Made by a program: the position numbers and the translations under genes
DNA from: Gammaproteobacteria bacterium
GTDB taxonomy: Bacteria; Pseudomonadota; Gammaproteobacteria; Steroidobacterales; Steroidobacteraceae
Length of the DNA stretch: 7,708 nt
Assembly (NCBI GenBank): GCA_030038645.1
Contig: JASHSR010000318.1
Location: forward strand, 1-7,708
Direction of reading: 5' to 3'
The notes under the pieces: generated by a model
Databases searched by the model: none
Told to the model about the DNA's origin: nothing
What the model saw: the letters and a program-made list of their open reading frames with translations, nothing else
Part shown: positions 5,801 through 7,708 of the stretch, in pieces
How the letters are laid out: every line of letters begins with the position of its first letter
How positions within the stretch are numbered: position 1 is the stretch's first letter

Positions 5801-5828
5801 GGGGTTCGGGAGCCGGCGGCCGCCGCGC

Positions 5829-7283
5829 TCAGGGCCTGTTGATCGAGTCGATCGAGCGCTTGTCCGCCGCGAGCGCCGCCTCGTGCACGGCCTCCGACAG
5901 GGTCGGGTGGGCATGCATCGTGCGCTGCAGATCCTCGCTGCTCGCGGAGTACTCCATCGCGAGCACCGCCTCCGCGATGAGCTCGCCGGCGAGCGGCCCG
6001 ATGATGTGCACGCCGAGGATCTCATCGTCGTCGCGAGCGGCGATGAGCTTCACGAAGCCGGCCGTCGCCTCCATGGCGCGCGCGCGGCCGCTCGCGAGGA
6101 ACGGGAACACGCCGACCTTGTACGCGCGACCGCTCGCCTTGACCTGCTCCTCGCTCGCCCCGACCGTCGCGATCTCGGGCGCCGTGTAGATGACGGAGGG
6201 AATCGCGCGGTAATTGACCTCGCCGTACCGGCCGGCGATGAGGTCCGCGACCATGATCCCCTCCTCCTTGCCCTTGTGCGCGAGCATCGGGCCGCGCACG
6301 CAATCCCCGACCGCCCAGACGCCTTCGACGCCCGTGCGGCAGTGATCGTCCACGACGATGAAGCCGCGCTCGTCGAGCGCGACGCCGGTGCCGGGCGCGA
6401 GCAGGTCGCGCGTGAAAGGCCGCCGCCCCACCGCGACGATGAGTGTGTCCACGGTGATGCGCTGCTCTCCCTTCGCATCGGAATAGGACACTTCCACCGC
6501 GCCGGTCGCACCGCCGCCGGCGCCGCCGCCCGTGACCTTCGCGCCCGTGACCTTGGCCCCGAGCCGGATATCGAGCCCCTGCCGTTTGAGCTGGCGCAGC
6601 GCCTCGCGCGCGAGCTGCTGATCGGCGGCCGCGAGGAACTCCGTGAGCGCCTCGAGCACGATCACCTCGCTCCCGAGGCGCCGCCAGACGCTCCCGAGCT
6701 CGAGCCCGATCACGCCGGCGCCGATGACACCTAAGCGCTTGGGCACCGCCCCGAGCTCGAGCGCATCCCACGAGTCGATGATGCGCTGGCCGTCGAACGG
6801 CGCAGCCGCGAGCTCGATCGGCGCGGACCCGCTCGCGAGCACGACGTGCTTCGCCGTGAGCTCGCGCCGCGCTCCGTCGTGCGCCGTGAGCTCGACACGC
6901 TTGCCGGGAAGCAGCTTGCCGTGACCCTGCAGGGGCGTCACGCCGCCCGCCTTGAACAGCGCGGCGATCCCGTCGGTCATCTTCCTGACGATGTCCGCCC
7001 TGCGCTTCTGCATGGCCGCAAGGTCGAGCTCGACGCCCGAGGCGCGAATGCCGTGGACCGCGAACTCCTCACGCAGGCGGTGGTAGAGCTCCGTCGATTC
7101 GAGCAGCGCCTTGGAGGGGATGCAGCCGGCGTTGAGGCACGTGCCGCCGAAGGCGGCGCTGCCGTCGTGATTTCTCCACTCGTCGATGCACGCGACGGTG
7201 AGCCCGTTCTGCGCGGTCCGGATCGCCGCGGGGTACCCCGCGGGCCCGCCGCCGATGACTATTACATCGAACGCGTCGGCCAT
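5829..7283 (-). CDS. lpd: Dihydrolipoamide dehydrogenase (E3)
   Basis: E3 is the FAD enzyme that reoxidises the dihydrolipoyl group of 2-oxo acid dehydrogenase complexes and reduces NAD+. The product has 484 residues (E. coli Lpd 474). The FAD-binding fingerprint is VIGGGPAGYPAA (9-20). The redox disulfide is Cys49/Cys54 in GGTCLNAGCIPSK, and the NAD fold is GVIGAGVIGLELG (185-197). The second FAD motif is AVGDCVRGPMLAHKG, and the catalytic His459/Glu464 pair is in HPTLSEAVHEA. All catalytic residues are intact. Unusual is a Gly-rich insertion with a duplicated AKVTG unit at about 243-261, after the NAD-fold strand. The gene starts 6 nt after the stop of the E2 gene, with a short AGGG site overlapping that stop, so the two are co-translated. 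The neighbouring E2 is of the 2-oxoglutarate type, so this E3 primarily serves the TCA cycle. Confidence 0.97.
   Translation of the reverse strand: MADAFDVIVIGGGPAGYPAAIRTAQNGLTVACIDEWRNHDGSAAFGGTCLNAGCIPSKALLESTELYHRLREEFAVHGIRASGVELDLAAMQKRRADIVRKMTDGIAALFKAGGVTPLQGHGKLLPGKRVELTAHDGARRELTAKHVVLASGSAPIELAAAPFDGQRIIDSWDALELGAVPKRLGVIGAGVIGLELGSVWRRLGSEVIVLEALTEFLAAADQQLAREALRQLKRQGLDIRLGAKVTGAKVTGGGAGGGATGAVEVSYSDAKGEQRITVDTLIVAVGRRPFTRDLLAPGTGVALDERGFIVVDDHCRTGVEGVWAVGDCVRGPMLAHKGKEEGIMVADLIAGRYGEVNYRAIPSVIYTAPEIATVGASEEQVKASGRAYKVGVFPFLASGRARAMEATAGFVKLIAARDDDEILGVHIIGPLAGELIAEAVLAMEYSASSEDLQRTMHAHPTLSEAVHEAALAADKRSIDSINRP
6531..6560. repeat. 15-bp tandem duplication inside lpd
   Basis: Two 15-bp units (6531-6545 and 6546-6560) both begin CGTGACCTT and differ at two later positions. 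On the coding strand they encode GAKVT twice in a row, directly before a Gly/Ala-rich run. The reading frame is kept. It lies in the part of E3 that varies between species, away from the active site. Confidence 0.75.
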
Positions 7284-7289
7284 GGCGCC

Positions 7290-7708
7290 CTACAGGCCGA
7301 GCAGCATGCGCGCGGGATCCTCGAGGCTCTCCTTGACCGCGACGAGGAACTGCACCGCATCGCGCCCGTCGATGATGCGGTGATCGTAGGTGAGCGCGAG
7401 GTACATCATCGGCCGGATCGCGACGGCGCCGCTCATCGCGACCGGGCGCTCCTGGATCTTGTGCATCCCGAGAATCGCGCTCTGCGGCGCATTGACGATC
7501 GGGGTCGACAGCAGCGAGCCGAACACCCCGCCGTTCGTGATGGTGAACGTGCCCCCGGTCAGATCCTCGATGGCGATCGAGCCGTCGCGGGCGCGGGCCG
7601 CATACGCGGCGATCTCCTTCTCGATCTGCGCGAAGCTCTTCGTGTCCGCGTCGCGCACGATCGGCACGATGAGCCCCCGGTCCGTCGAGACGGCGACGCC
7701 GATGTCGT
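7290..7708 (-). CDS. sucB: Dihydrolipoyl succinyltransferase (E2 of 2-oxoglutarate dehydrogenase), C-terminal part
   Basis: E2 transfers the succinyl group from lipoyllysine to CoA and forms the core of the 2-oxoglutarate dehydrogenase complex. The visible 138 residues are the end of the catalytic domain; the lipoyl and E1/E3-binding domains lie past the window. Diagnostic segments are DIGVAV at the edge, RGLIVPIVRDAD, the LTGGTFTITNGGVFGSLLSTPI stretch, APQSAILGMHKIQERP, and the catalytic DHRIIDGRDAV (His109 and Asp113 of the fragment). The ending EDPARMLLGL is typical of SucB/OdhB rather than the pyruvate-type AceF. Its stop is 6 nt before lpd, giving a sucB-lpd operon; sucA (E1) would be expected upstream. 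Confidence 0.95.
   Translation of the reverse strand, partial: DIGVAVSTDRGLIVPIVRDADTKSFAQIEKEIAAYAARARDGSIAIEDLTGGTFTITNGGVFGSLLSTPIVNAPQSAILGMHKIQERPVAMSGAVAIRPMMYLALTYDHRIIDGRDAVQFLVAVKESLEDPARMLLGL

Noticed and set aside
5801..5828. GC-rich palindrome (GGCGGCCGCC) between lpd and the dehydratase as a terminator
   Set aside because: No T-run follows on the minus strand and the gap is only 28 nt, so read-through in one operon is more likely.
5559..6734. A 391-codon plus-strand open frame opposite lpd and the dehydratase
   Set aside because: It is antisense to two strongly conserved genes, has biased Arg/Ala/His composition and no motif.
1..7708. A new defence, CRISPR or mobile system
   Set aside because: All but two small genes belong to recognised housekeeping families, and there are no spaced repeats, transposase motifs, integrase genes or tRNA attachment sites.

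Overview
This is a GC-rich window of core chromosomal genes, most likely from a gammaproteobacterium, perhaps the Xanthomonadales/Nevskiales/Steroidobacterales side (an inference from protein character and GC, not a search). The support is a yebC-ruvC-ruvA-ruvB gene order, a monofunctional RelA with the EFDD motif, and an odhB/sucB-lpd pair. I see no mobile element, CRISPR array, tRNA or rRNA, and no obvious new multi-gene system. The unusual points lie in the details of individual genes.

Layout. Bases 1-1933 are a minus-strand cluster, read from high to low coordinates: a YebC-family gene lacking the family's N-terminal domain, then ruvC, ruvA and the first 62 codons of ruvB. Together ruvCAB encode the Holliday-junction branch-migration and resolution machinery. 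The genes overlap or are tightly spaced, and the stop codons of ruvC and ruvA sit inside the Shine-Dalgarno sequence of the next gene. The usual RuvC start position has GTT rather than a start codon.

Bases 1943-4600 run on the plus strand: relA (ribosome-associated ppGpp synthetase), then a 120-residue receiver-like protein that has lost its phosphoacceptor Asp and conserved Lys. A compact palindrome follows the relA stop. A 49-residue DUF3096-type membrane protein (4663-4812) follows on the same strand.

Bases 4826-7708 are on the minus strand again and read odhB/sucB (3' part only), lpd, then a serine racemase/threonine dehydratase-family PLP enzyme. The first two are the E2 and E3 components of the 2-oxoglutarate dehydrogenase complex. 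The third is 28 nt behind lpd and probably co-transcribed. It converges on the DUF3096 gene with a 13-nt gap.

The yebC-like gene and relA are divergent. The missing YebC N-terminus would have to lie where relA now begins, which suggests an old rearrangement joining the relA segment to the ruv cluster. No gene-free stretch exceeds 300 bases; the longest is the 111 nt between relA and the pseudo-receiver gene.
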